From contig NZ_QJVD01000013.1 in the NCBI RefSeq assembly GCF_003219815.1, positions 62,001-126,000 of the forward strand: DNA of 64,000 nt, read 5' to 3'. Position numbers and translations under genes: made by a program. This stretch comes from Arthrobacter livingstonensis (lineage in GTDB: Bacteria; Actinomycetota; Actinomycetes; Actinomycetales; Micrococcaceae). Shown piece after piece: positions 55,647 to 63,116 of the stretch. The notes under the pieces were generated by a model. The model worked only from the letters and a program-made list of their open reading frames with translations. It ran no database searches and had not been told where the DNA came from. Position 1 is the stretch's first letter; each line of letters opens with the position of its first letter.

Positions 55647-55705
55647 CCCCAAGCGCTCCCATTGCTCGCAAGCTCGCAACGGGTCCCCCGCGCTGGTGGG
55701 CCCAG
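55647..55705 (-). repeat. GAGCTTGCGAGC palindromic repeat, copy C
   Basis: On the minus strand: CTGGGCCCACCAGCGCGGGG, GACCCGTTGCGAGCTTGCGA and GCAATGGGAGCGCTTGGGG. It lies between the methyltransferase start and the VOC gene end. Outside the core, GCAGGGTTCCCTG also matches copy B. A GGCACCC/GGGTGCC inverted pair flanks it at 55595-55614. Confidence 0.75.
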
Positions 55706-55752
55706 GTCAGGGAACCCTGCGGTTGCGGGTGCCGCCGAAAATGCCTGAAATG

Positions 55753-56391
55753 CTAGATGGTGACCTTGCCGTTGGCCGTGTCAAAGGTCACGGACATGAT
55801 GCCGGGTGTGCCGCGCGGAGCGATCCACTCCACGGCGACATCGTCCAGCGGCTGTTCGACCGGTTCGCCCAGCCATTCGGTGAGGCGCTCGGCACTGCCG
55901 GCGATGGTCAGGGAGGCGAGCCGGACCGAGGACGGGCGGGCCAGGGACGGGTGCAGGGCCGGATCGCCCTCCCATTTGAGCATGTACGGCACCTGCGGGT
56001 CTGCGATGAGGCCCTTGATGCCGATCTGCTGCCACACGAGTTCGCGGCCGTCCGGGAACTTGCGGTTCCCGGGCACGGCGCTGCGGCCGAGCCGCTCCTC
56101 GAACGGGGTGAGGTCGTCAACGGCCACGCACCACCCCATCCAGCCGCCGCCGGCCGCCGATCGGGCGCGGACGGCTTGGCCAAACGGCGCCTTGTCCGAG
56201 GCGGGGTGGTCAAGGACCTCAACCACTTCCAGGTAATGGTGGTCGGTGAGGGGAATGATCATATTGCGGGTGCCGAAGCGCGGGTGCACCCCGCCGCGCA
56301 CTGCATCGACCCCGAGTGCGGTCGCGATTCGCTCCGTGGTGGCAGCCAATCCATCTGATTCACAGGCGTAAGAAACATGGTCCATTCGCAT
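55753..56391 (-). CDS. VOC-family protein (glyoxalase-like domain)
   Basis: 212 residues. MDHVSYACESDGLAATTERI and GTRNMIIPLTDHHYLEVVEV resemble the glyoxalase-like domain 3 type VOC proteins, which are longer than the standard 130-residue module because two modules are fused. WVGWCVAVDDL-like WMGWCVAVDDLTPFEERLG belongs to the second half. No reaction can be assigned. ATG 56391 or 56385. It is divergent from tex. Confidence 0.8.
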   Translation of the reverse strand: MRMDHVSYACESDGLAATTERIATALGVDAVRGGVHPRFGTRNMIIPLTDHHYLEVVEVLDHPASDKAPFGQAVRARSAAGGGWMGWCVAVDDLTPFEERLGRSAVPGNRKFPDGRELVWQQIGIKGLIADPQVPYMLKWEGDPALHPSLARPSSVRLASLTIAGSAERLTEWLGEPVEQPLDDVAVEWIAPRGTPGIMSVTFDTANGKVTI

Positions 56392-56506
56392 GCGTTCATC
56401 TTGGCACTTTGTGTTCAGCCTCTCGACTTAGTGTTGCCTAACTCACATGGGATGTCCGATCTTTCAAGTGCCCCCACGCCGGCCGCTTGTGGGGCAGAAT
56501 TGAAGC

Positions 56507-58960
56507 GTGACTGATTCCCATCCTGCACCCTCTCCGCTCATCCTCCCCGACGCCGCAGCCGTTGAGGCGCGCATCAGTGCCGCCATCGCCGCGGAGCTGG
56601 GGGTGCGCCCGGCCCAGGTCCGTGCCGCCATTGGCCTGATGGACGACGGCGCCAGCGTCCCCTTTATTGCCCGGTACAGGAAGGAAATGACAGGGACGCT
56701 CGATGACGCCCAGCTGCGCGACCTGGAGGAACGGCTTCGCTACCTCCGCGAGTTGGAGGCCCGCCGCCGTGCGGTGCTGGAGACCATCCACGGACTGGGC
56801 AGGCTGACGGCACAGCTGCGGGCCGCCGTCGAGTCCGCCACCACCAAGTCCGAGCTGGAGGACCTGTACCTGCCGTACAAGTCCACGCGCAAAACGAAGG
56901 CGGACGCAGCGCGTGAAGCCGGCCTGGAACCCCTGCTGGACTCGCTGTTGAAGAACCCCTCGCTGGCGCCCGCCGTGGCCGCGGATGACTACCTCAACGG
57001 CGAACATGCCATCGCCACGGCCGACGATGCCCTGGCCGGGGCCCGCGCCATCCTGATCGAGCGGGCCGGCCAGGACGCCGGACTGGTGGGCGGGCTGCGC
57101 GAGCGGCTGTGGAAGACCGGGCGGCTGCGCTCTTCGGTGAAAACCGGCAAGGCCTCCGAGGGCGAGAAGTTCAAGGACTACTTTGACTTTGCCCAGCCGC
57201 CGCACACCCTGCCCAGCCACCGCGTGCTGGCCCTGCTGCGCGGCGAAAAGGAAGGCGTGCTGGGCCTGGACCTTTCGGAGGGGGACACCCGCGACGCCGA
57301 CGCCCAGGCACGGGCCCGCGAAGCCTATGAAAATGCCGTGGCGCACTCCCTGGGCATCTCCGAGTCGGGCCGCGCCGCCGACACCTGGCTGATGACGGGA
57401 GCACGGCTGGCCTGGCGAACCCGCATCCTGACCCGCCTGTCCGTGGACCTGCGGGTCCGGCTGTTTCAGGCGGCTGAGGAGGAATCCGTGCGGGTTTTTG
57501 CCGCCAACCTGCGCGACGTGCTGCTGGCCGCCCCCGCCGGCAACCGGTCCACGCTGGGCCTGGACCCGGGGCTGCGAACAGGCACCAAGGTGGCCGTGGT
57601 GGACGGCACCGGCAAGGTCACGGCCACCGACACCATCTACCCGCACGCCCCGGCCAGGCGCTGGAAAGAGGCCCTGGCCACCCTGGTTGAATTGTCGCTG
57701 CGGCACAACGTGGAACTCGTGGCGATCGGCAACGGCACGGCCAGCCGCGAAACCGACAAGCTGGCCGCGGAACTGCTGGCCGAACTGCAACGTTCCGCGC
57801 CGGAGCGGAAGGTGGCCAAGGTGGTGGTCTCCGAGGCGGGGGCCTCCGTCTATTCCGCCTCGGCACTGGCGGGCGCCGAACTGCCGGGCATGGACGTGTC
57901 CCTGCGGGGCGCCGTCTCCATCGCCCGCCGCCTCCAGGACCCCCTCGCGGAACTGGTGAAGATCGATCCCAAGTCGATAGGCGTCGGGCAGTATCAGCAC
58001 GACCTCACCCCGGCGAAGCTGGAACGCTCCCTGGACGCCGTCGTCGAGGACTGCGTGAACGCCGTGGGCGTGGACCTGAACACGGCCTCGCCGGCACTGC
58101 TGGCGAGGGTGGCCGGCGTCGGGCCGCTGCTGAGCGAGAACATTGTGGCCCACCGCAACGAAAACGGCCCGTTCAACAAGCGCCGCGAGCTGCTCAAGGT
58201 GGCGCGCCTGGGCCCGAAGGCGTACGAGCAGTGTGCCGGCTTCCTGCGCATCACCGGGGGAGCGGAGCCGCTCGACGCCTCCAGCGTGCACCCCGAGGCG
58301 TACGGGGTGGCCCGGAAGATCATGGCCGCCGTGGGGGCCGGAAGCGCCGGAATCTCCGGCGGCGTTCCCGCCGTGGCGGCCGTCAACCCCGCGGACTTCA
58401 CGGACGGCTCCTTTGGCCTGCCCACCGTGAAGGACATTGTGGCCGAGCTGCAAAAGCCCGGCCGCGACCCCCGCCCCCGCTTTGAAACGGCCACGTTCGC
58501 CGACGGGGTCGAGAAGATCACCGACCTCCGTCCCGGCATGATCCTGGAAGGCACCGTCTCGAATGTGGCCGCGTTTGGCGCCTTCGTGGACATCGGCGTG
58601 CACCAGGACGGCCTGGTCCACGTCTCCGCCATGAGCAACAGCTTTGTCTCCGATCCGCACGCCGTGGTCAAGTCCGGCCAGGTGGTCCGCGTCAAGGTGC
58701 TCGAGGTGGAGCCGGAAAGAAAACGCATTTCGCTCACCCTTCGGCTGGACGATGAAGCGGGGGCGCCGGTGGAGCGGGGTGGGCCCTCCGGCGCCGGCTC
58801 CCGGACGCCGGCGCGCTCCTCGCCGCGCGGTGGGGATGAGAGGTCCCGGCGGACCCGGCCGGCGGTTGAGCCTGTCAAGGGCTCCAGGCAAGCGCAGCCT
58901 CCGGCGCCGGCCAACACTGCCATGGCCGAGGCCCTGCGCCGCGCGGGACTGAAGCCCTGA
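56507..58960 (+). CDS. tex: Tex-family transcription accessory RNA-binding protein
   Basis: 817 residues from a GTG start. Tex is a conserved nucleic-acid-binding protein related to eukaryotic Spt6. Order: N-terminal helical domain (GVRPAQVRAAIGLMDDGASV, VPFIARYRKEMTGTLDD), YqgF-like RNase H fold (~345-470, TLGLDPGLRTGTKVAVVDG), helix-hairpin-helix region (DLNTASPALLARVAGVGPLL, ~520-560), and S1 domain (~678-750, GMILEGTVSNVAAFGAFVDI, then VHVSAMSNSFV). A Pro/Arg-rich tail of ~60 residues follows. Role in transcription and stress is known from other bacteria; exact function here is inferred. Confidence 0.95.
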   Translation: MTDSHPAPSPLILPDAAAVEARISAAIAAELGVRPAQVRAAIGLMDDGASVPFIARYRKEMTGTLDDAQLRDLEERLRYLRELEARRRAVLETIHGLGRLTAQLRAAVESATTKSELEDLYLPYKSTRKTKADAAREAGLEPLLDSLLKNPSLAPAVAADDYLNGEHAIATADDALAGARAILIERAGQDAGLVGGLRERLWKTGRLRSSVKTGKASEGEKFKDYFDFAQPPHTLPSHRVLALLRGEKEGVLGLDLSEGDTRDADAQARAREAYENAVAHSLGISESGRAADTWLMTGARLAWRTRILTRLSVDLRVRLFQAAEEESVRVFAANLRDVLLAAPAGNRSTLGLDPGLRTGTKVAVVDGTGKVTATDTIYPHAPARRWKEALATLVELSLRHNVELVAIGNGTASRETDKLAAELLAELQRSAPERKVAKVVVSEAGASVYSASALAGAELPGMDVSLRGAVSIARRLQDPLAELVKIDPKSIGVGQYQHDLTPAKLERSLDAVVEDCVNAVGVDLNTASPALLARVAGVGPLLSENIVAHRNENGPFNKRRELLKVARLGPKAYEQCAGFLRITGGAEPLDASSVHPEAYGVARKIMAAVGAGSAGISGGVPAVAAVNPADFTDGSFGLPTVKDIVAELQKPGRDPRPRFETATFADGVEKITDLRPGMILEGTVSNVAAFGAFVDIGVHQDGLVHVSAMSNSFVSDPHAVVKSGQVVRVKVLEVEPERKRISLTLRLDDEAGAPVERGGPSGAGSRTPARSSPRGGDERSRRTRPAVEPVKGSRQAQPPAPANTAMAEALRRAGLKP

Positions 58961-58969
58961 CGCCGTGAC

Positions 58970-59017
58970 TGGACGGTAGTGGCTGCCTTCAGCACTCAAG
59001 GAAGCCACTACTGTCCA
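58970..59017. terminator. Long palindrome after tex
   Basis: TGGACGGTAGTGGCTGCCTT (58970-58989) and AAGGAAGCCACTACTGTCCA (58998-59017) pair at 18 of 20 positions around an 8-nt loop, nine bases after the stop. No T-run. Just after it is a short tandem duplication of GCCCGCCATTAAT. Confidence 0.65.
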
Positions 59018-59022
59018 CTCAT

Positions 59023-59055
59023 GCCCGCCATTAATCAGGCCCGCCATTAATTCAG
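59023..59055 (+). repeat. Tandem duplication GCCCGCCATTAAT
   Basis: Two adjacent copies of GCCCGCCATTAAT with CAG between them, differing by one inserted T in the second. It lies between the tex palindrome and the riboswitch promoter region. No function is evident. Confidence 0.6.
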
Positions 59056-59158
59056 CGCAGACCACCACATACGCCTTTTGTCCAGCACATGTTCGGCTCC
59101 GGTCACAAAGCCGTCACAATGTTGCGGCGCCCGGGGGCACTCTCGCACACTGGTAGCA

Positions 59159-59276
59159 GGTCATGAGTGCCAGCGACAAGCCCCGGCTCGCTGGCCGGCA
59201 ACCCTCCTCTCCGCGGTGGGGTGCCCCGGGTGAAGACCTGGCGTTGGGCCAACCGGCCTCAACGCAAGCGCGGGCC
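59159..59276 (+). ncRNA. SAM-IV riboswitch upstream of metY
   Basis: The 118-nt segment starts GGTCATGAGTGCCAGCGACA and continues AAGCCCCGGCTCGCTGGCCG, GCAACCCTCC, CCGCGGTGGGGTGCCCCGGG and TGAAGACC, ending near GCAAGCGCGGGCC. This closely matches my memory of the M. tuberculosis SAM-IV riboswitch ahead of its metY. GGTC/GACC close the main stem. It binds S-adenosylmethionine and should lower metY-metX expression when SAM is plentiful. Confidence 0.9.
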
Positions 59277-59285
59277 GCAACTTTC

Positions 59286-59330
59286 AATTCCGGCCCACCT
59301 GCCGTCCAACGGACGAAGGTGGGCCGAAAT
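59286..59330 (+). promoter_or_regulatory. Expression-platform hairpin between riboswitch and metY
   Basis: GGCCCACCT (59292-59300) and AGGTGGGCC (59317-59325), with AATT arms outside and CCGT/ACGG inside, form a strong stem ending 20 nt before the AAGGAG ribosome binding site. There is no T-run. It may be an attenuator or part of a switch that hides the start region; the mechanism is not clear from the sequence. Confidence 0.5.
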
Positions 59331-59361
59331 TGTACGGCCTCTAGTGTGTAAGGAGCTCACA

Positions 59362-60678
59362 GTGAGCAACGCCTGGTCATTTGAAACCCGTCAGATCCAC
59401 GTCGGCCAGGAGCCGGACGCCACCACCGGCGCCCGGGCACTGCCGATCTACCAGACGACGTCGTTCGTGTTCCCTTCGACCGAAAGCGCCGCCGCACGGT
59501 TTGCGCTTTCCGAGCTGGAACCCATCTACACCCGCATTGGCAACCCCACCTCCGACGCCGTCGAACAGCGCGTCGCCAGCCTGGAGGGCGGGGTTGGGGC
59601 ATTGCTGCTCTCCTCCGGACAGGCCGCCACCACCTTCGCCATCCTGAACCTGGCCCAGGCCGGCGACCACATTGTCTCCAGCCCCAGCGTCTACGGCGGC
59701 ACGTTCAACCTGCTGGCGCATACGCTAAAGAAGCTCGGCATCGAGGTCACCTTCGTGTCCGATCCGGACAACCTGGACGAATGGCGCTCCTCCGTCCGCC
59801 CGAACACGAAGGCCTTCTTTGGCGAGACGGTGTCCAACCCGCGCCAGGACGTGCTGGACCTGGAAAACATCAGCTCCATCGCCCACGAGGCAGGTGTTCC
59901 GCTGATCGTTGACAACACGCTGGCCACACCGTACTTGATCCGCCCGCTGGAATGGGGCGCGGACATTGTGATCCACTCCGCCACCAAGTACCTGGGCGGC
60001 CACGGCACCGCCATCGGCGGCGTGATTGTCGACGGCGGCAAGTTCGATTTCGCTGCCAGCCCGGAAAAGTTCCCCGGATTCAACACCCCGGATGAGAGCT
60101 ACAACGGCCTGGTCTACGCCCGCGATCTTGGCGTGGGCAGTGCGCTCGGGGCCAACCTCGCCTACATCCTCAAGGCCCGGGTGCAGCTGCTGCGCGACCT
60201 CGGCTCCGCCATTTCCCCGTTCAACGCGTTTCTCATCGCCCAGGGCATCGAAACACTGAGCCTGCGCGTGGAGCGCCACGTCAGCAACGCCGTCGCCGTC
60301 GCGCAGTGGCTCGAGGCCAACGAAAACGTCGAGGCCGTCGCGTACGCGGGCATCCCCTCCAGCCCCTGGTTTGAGCGCGGCCGCAAGTATGGACCCAAAG
60401 GCACCGGCGCCATCGTCTCCTTCGACATCAAGGGCGGGCTTGAGGCCGGCCAGCGCTTTGTCGACGGCCTGGAACTCCACTCGCACGTGGCCAACCTGGG
60501 CGACGTCCGTTCGCTGGTGATCCATCCGGCCTCCACCACGCACGCCCAGCTGAGCGAGGAGCAGCGGCTCGCCGCCGGCGTCCGCCCGGGACTGGTGCGC
60601 CTGTCCGTGGGACTGGAAGGCGTCGAGGACATCATCGCCGATCTTGAGGCCGGGTTCCGGGCAGCAAAATCAGCGTGA
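59362..60678 (+). CDS. metY: O-acetylhomoserine sulfhydrylase (aminocarboxypropyltransferase)
   Basis: 438 residues of the Cys/Met-metabolism PLP family, direct-sulfhydrylation type. Uses O-acetylhomoserine and sulfide to make homocysteine. The N-terminus FETRQIHVGQEPDATTGARA and PIYQTTSFVF are typical; the PLP lysine is Lys209 in IHSATKYLGGHG. The ending LVRLSVGLEGVEDIIADLE is conserved. GTG 59362 (VSNAWSFETR) was chosen because AAGGAG lies eight bases upstream and the riboswitch ends before it. It overlaps metX by 4 nt. Confidence 0.96.
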   Translation: MSNAWSFETRQIHVGQEPDATTGARALPIYQTTSFVFPSTESAAARFALSELEPIYTRIGNPTSDAVEQRVASLEGGVGALLLSSGQAATTFAILNLAQAGDHIVSSPSVYGGTFNLLAHTLKKLGIEVTFVSDPDNLDEWRSSVRPNTKAFFGETVSNPRQDVLDLENISSIAHEAGVPLIVDNTLATPYLIRPLEWGADIVIHSATKYLGGHGTAIGGVIVDGGKFDFAASPEKFPGFNTPDESYNGLVYARDLGVGSALGANLAYILKARVQLLRDLGSAISPFNAFLIAQGIETLSLRVERHVSNAVAVAQWLEANENVEAVAYAGIPSSPWFERGRKYGPKGTGAIVSFDIKGGLEAGQRFVDGLELHSHVANLGDVRSLVIHPASTTHAQLSEEQRLAAGVRPGLVRLSVGLEGVEDIIADLEAGFRAAKSA

Positions 60679-61889
60679 GTTCCGTGGAGCGGACGGCAGT
60701 GGAGGAGGGCGTGTTCAGCCCTGACGTCGAACCGGGTACGCCCGTTCCCGACGGCGGCCCCTGGTCGGCCGCCGTCGGGCAGGGCGGCGGCGTCCTGCGG
60801 AGCGTGGAAATCGGGAAGCTGCCGCTGGAGGCAGGGGGCGGGCTACCCGACGTCACGATGGCCTATGAATGCTGGGGCACGCTGAACCCCGAAGGCAGCA
60901 ACGGCGTCCTGATCCAGCACGCATTGACCGGAAGCACACACGTCAGCCGCGGAGACTCCGAAGAGGATGGTTGGTGGGAAGGCCTGGTGGGGCCCGGTGA
61001 AGTCATCGACACCAACAGGTACTTTGTGGTGGCCGCGAACATGCTCGGCGGCTGCTACGGAACCACCGGGCCCTCCAGCATTGCCGCCGACGGCGCGCCC
61101 TACGGCTCACGCTTCCCGTTTGTCACCATCCGGGACTCCGTCCAGGCGGAGGCGCGCCTGGCGGACAAGCTCGGCATCACCTCCTGGCACGCGGTCATTG
61201 GGGGCTCCATGGGCGGCGCCCGAGCCCTTGAATGGGCCGTGACCTTCCCGGAACGGGTGCAGCGGTGTGCCGTGGTGGCGGCGTGTGCGGCCAGCACCGC
61301 CGAGCAGATTGCCTTTGCGCAGGCGCAGGTGCTGGCCATCCGCCAGGACCCCAACTTTGCCGGCGGGGACTATTACGACGGCGCCGCCCCCACCCTGGGC
61401 CTCGGGCTGGCCCGGCGGATTGCCCACATCACCTACAGGTCGGAGGCGGAGATGGGGGCCCGGTTTGGCCGGTCCGTCCAGCCCGGCGAGGACCCGTTGG
61501 GACATGCCCGGCTGCGTCCGGTCCCCGGCGGATCCGTTGCGGGTCGGTACCAGGTGGAAAGCTACCTGGACCACCAGGCACGCAAGCTGGTCACCCGCTT
61601 CGACGCCAACAGCTACGTCGCCATCACCGAGGCGCTGATGAGCCACGACGTCACCCGGGGCCGGGGTTCCCTGGTGGAGTCCCTGGCGCGCGCCGCGGAC
61701 GTGGAATTCCTGGTCGCCGCCGTCAACAGCGACCGCCTGTACTTTCCGGCGCAGTCCGAGGAACTGGCCGCCGCCCTGCCCGGCCACGTCGTGGTGCACC
61801 GCATCGACTCAGGGATCGGGCATGACGGTTTCCTGACCGAAGTTGACACCGTCGGCGAGCTGCTGCGGGAGTCGTTCTTTACGGAATAG
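60675..61889 (+). CDS. metX: Homoserine O-acetyltransferase
   Basis: 404 residues. An alpha/beta-hydrolase-fold transferase that makes O-acetylhomoserine from homoserine and acetyl-CoA, feeding MetY. Signature: MAYECWGTLNPEGSN, LIQHALTGSTHVS, NMLGGCYGTTGPSS and the nucleophile elbow GGSMGGARALEWA (Ser178). The late DRLYFPAQSEEL and IDSGIGHDGFL hold the catalytic Asp and His. GTG start overlapping the metY stop; both genes answer to the SAM-IV riboswitch. The N-terminus is ~40 residues longer than the core family. Confidence 0.96.
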   Translation: MSSVERTAVEEGVFSPDVEPGTPVPDGGPWSAAVGQGGGVLRSVEIGKLPLEAGGGLPDVTMAYECWGTLNPEGSNGVLIQHALTGSTHVSRGDSEEDGWWEGLVGPGEVIDTNRYFVVAANMLGGCYGTTGPSSIAADGAPYGSRFPFVTIRDSVQAEARLADKLGITSWHAVIGGSMGGARALEWAVTFPERVQRCAVVAACAASTAEQIAFAQAQVLAIRQDPNFAGGDYYDGAAPTLGLGLARRIAHITYRSEAEMGARFGRSVQPGEDPLGHARLRPVPGGSVAGRYQVESYLDHQARKLVTRFDANSYVAITEALMSHDVTRGRGSLVESLARAADVEFLVAAVNSDRLYFPAQSEELAAALPGHVVVHRIDSGIGHDGFLTEVDTVGELLRESFFTE

Positions 61890-61897
61890 GCCGAAGA

Positions 61898-62177
61898 GCT
61901 CAATTTTTGGGGGCTGGTCCCCACGCCCTCCCAACGCTCGCAATCCCCTGACGCTCCCACTGCTCGCAAGCTCGCAGCGGGTCCCTCGCGTCAGTGGCCC
62001 CCCGCGTCGGGGCCCTCGGGCGCGTGGGCCCATCCGCACCGCGCCACACACGACTCCGTCGGTGTGTCCGCGGCGACGCCCAAGAGCATCCGCAGAGGCT
62101 CCAAGTACTCGGCGCTCTGGCGCCGCGTACTTGGAGAAGCGGTTGAACGCACGCCGCCAGCCCCCAAAAAATTGAGC
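61898..62177. mobile_element. MITE-like segment with 20-bp terminal inverted repeats
   Basis: GCTCAATTTTTGGGGGCTGG (61898-61917) and its complement with one extra A (62157-62177) bound a 280-bp segment in the 549-nt gap behind metX. Inside are repeat copy D, a GTGTGT/ACACAC pair and a strong palindrome CTCCAAGTAC...GTACTTGGAG (62099-62136). No transposase or clear target-site duplication is seen. No gene is visible in this gap. Confidence 0.55.
61952..62034 (-). repeat. GAGCTTGCGAGC palindromic repeat, copy D
   Basis: On the minus strand the core reads GCGAGGGACCCGCTGCGAGC then TTGCGAGCAGTGGGAGCG, which is the best-conserved copy. The outer GTGGGCCC boundary is displaced to 62024-62031 by an extra GC-rich stretch. 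It is nested within the inverted-repeat-bounded segment 61898-62177. Confidence 0.75.
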
Positions 62178-62240
62178 CCGGCACGGCCCGGAAGTTCTTG
62201 AAGATTGCGGTTCCGTCGCGCGCGGACGCAGCCCCGTGTG

Positions 62241-62375
62241 AAAAGACAGCACCTGCGGGTTGTTGCCTGCACGGTCGATTGAAAAGACAGCACCAGCGGG
62301 TAAAGCGGTGCCGCACCCGCAGGTACTGTCTTTTGAATCCGCAAGGCGGTGCCGCACCCGCAGGTACTGTCTTTT
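62241..62375. repeat. Four-copy AAAAGACAGC inverted repeat element, locus 2
   Basis: Copies lie at 62241-62260 and 62282-62301 (forward) and 62315-62334 and 62356-62375 (reverse). Their centre is ACCTGCGGGT rather than AGATGCGGGT of locus 1. Start-to-start spacing is 41, 33 and 41 bp, against 42, 33 and 41 bp in locus 1. It sits between metX and the SHOCT-like gene. Confidence 0.85.
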
Positions 62376-62438
62376 GATTGGCGGGAACGCCGGCTTTGTC
62401 GCCGGGCCGGTACTTGGGTGCGAGACCCTGTCCGCCCG

Positions 62439-62903
62439 CTAAAAGCTTTTGAAGATCGCTTCGCGGTGGACGGCGTATTGCTCCGCCGTGACCTGGCCGG
62501 CTCGGCGGGCGGCGTCGAGGGCGTCAAGCTGACGCTTGAGTTCGGCCTCGGCCCTCATCCGCTCGTTGGCGAAACCTGCGGTTTGGTGGCCCTGGACGGC
62601 GTCGTAGCTCTTCATGGGCACACCGTTAAGCAGCGTGCCAACGTAGGGAACACCCGCGGGCTGGCGGACAACCGCCGGCTGGCTGTATCCGGACTGGGAG
62701 GGCCGGCCGGGCTGCACCGGGTGCGGCGTGGTGGCGTACGGCGAGGCATTGCGCGCACGCTTGCGCCGGTTCGCGGCCCTGCTAAAGCTCGCCACCAGCA
62801 CCACGCCAACGATCACCAGCACAATCCACGGCTGGAGGGACGCGAAACTGGACGATGACGCAGCCGCGTCTCCGGCCGCCAATGGGTCGAGAATTCCAAG
62901 CAC
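62439..62903 (-). CDS. Small membrane protein with SHOCT-like C-terminus
   Basis: 154 residues from GTG 62903 (AAGAGG upstream; a GTG at 62924 is an alternative). One membrane helix (PWIVLVIVGVVLVASF) is followed by a basic stretch (RRKRARNASP), a Pro/Gln/Ser-rich linker and a C-terminal helical pair LKRQLDALDAARRAGQVTAEQY, resembling SHOCT oligomerisation segments. No enzymatic motif. It is a hypothetical membrane protein; function unknown. Confidence 0.65.
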   Translation of the reverse strand: MLGILDPLAAGDAAASSSSFASLQPWIVLVIVGVVLVASFSRAANRRKRARNASPYATTPHPVQPGRPSQSGYSQPAVVRQPAGVPYVGTLLNGVPMKSYDAVQGHQTAGFANERMRAEAELKRQLDALDAARRAGQVTAEQYAVHREAIFKSF

Positions 62904-63116
62904 AACGCACCTCTTCACGAACACACGGCGCGGATTCTTCGCGCTTCCACCATTCTAGTCCGCTTGCCCAGCGAATCGCCCGGTGGCAGGGCACGGCCGG
63001 CCCCGTCAGGCTCCTGCGCCGGAGCCCCGGCGGTCGGGGACCAGGTTTCGCCCGGGCGCAAATTCAGGGGCAATTCGGAGACTGTTCGGACCGGATACAC
63101 AATAGTTTCCATTAGC

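Noticed and set aside
56438-59068. An 876-codon open frame antisense to tex
   Set aside because: Same cause; the tex frame on the other strand has all family domains and this one has none, and it would run across the tex terminator.
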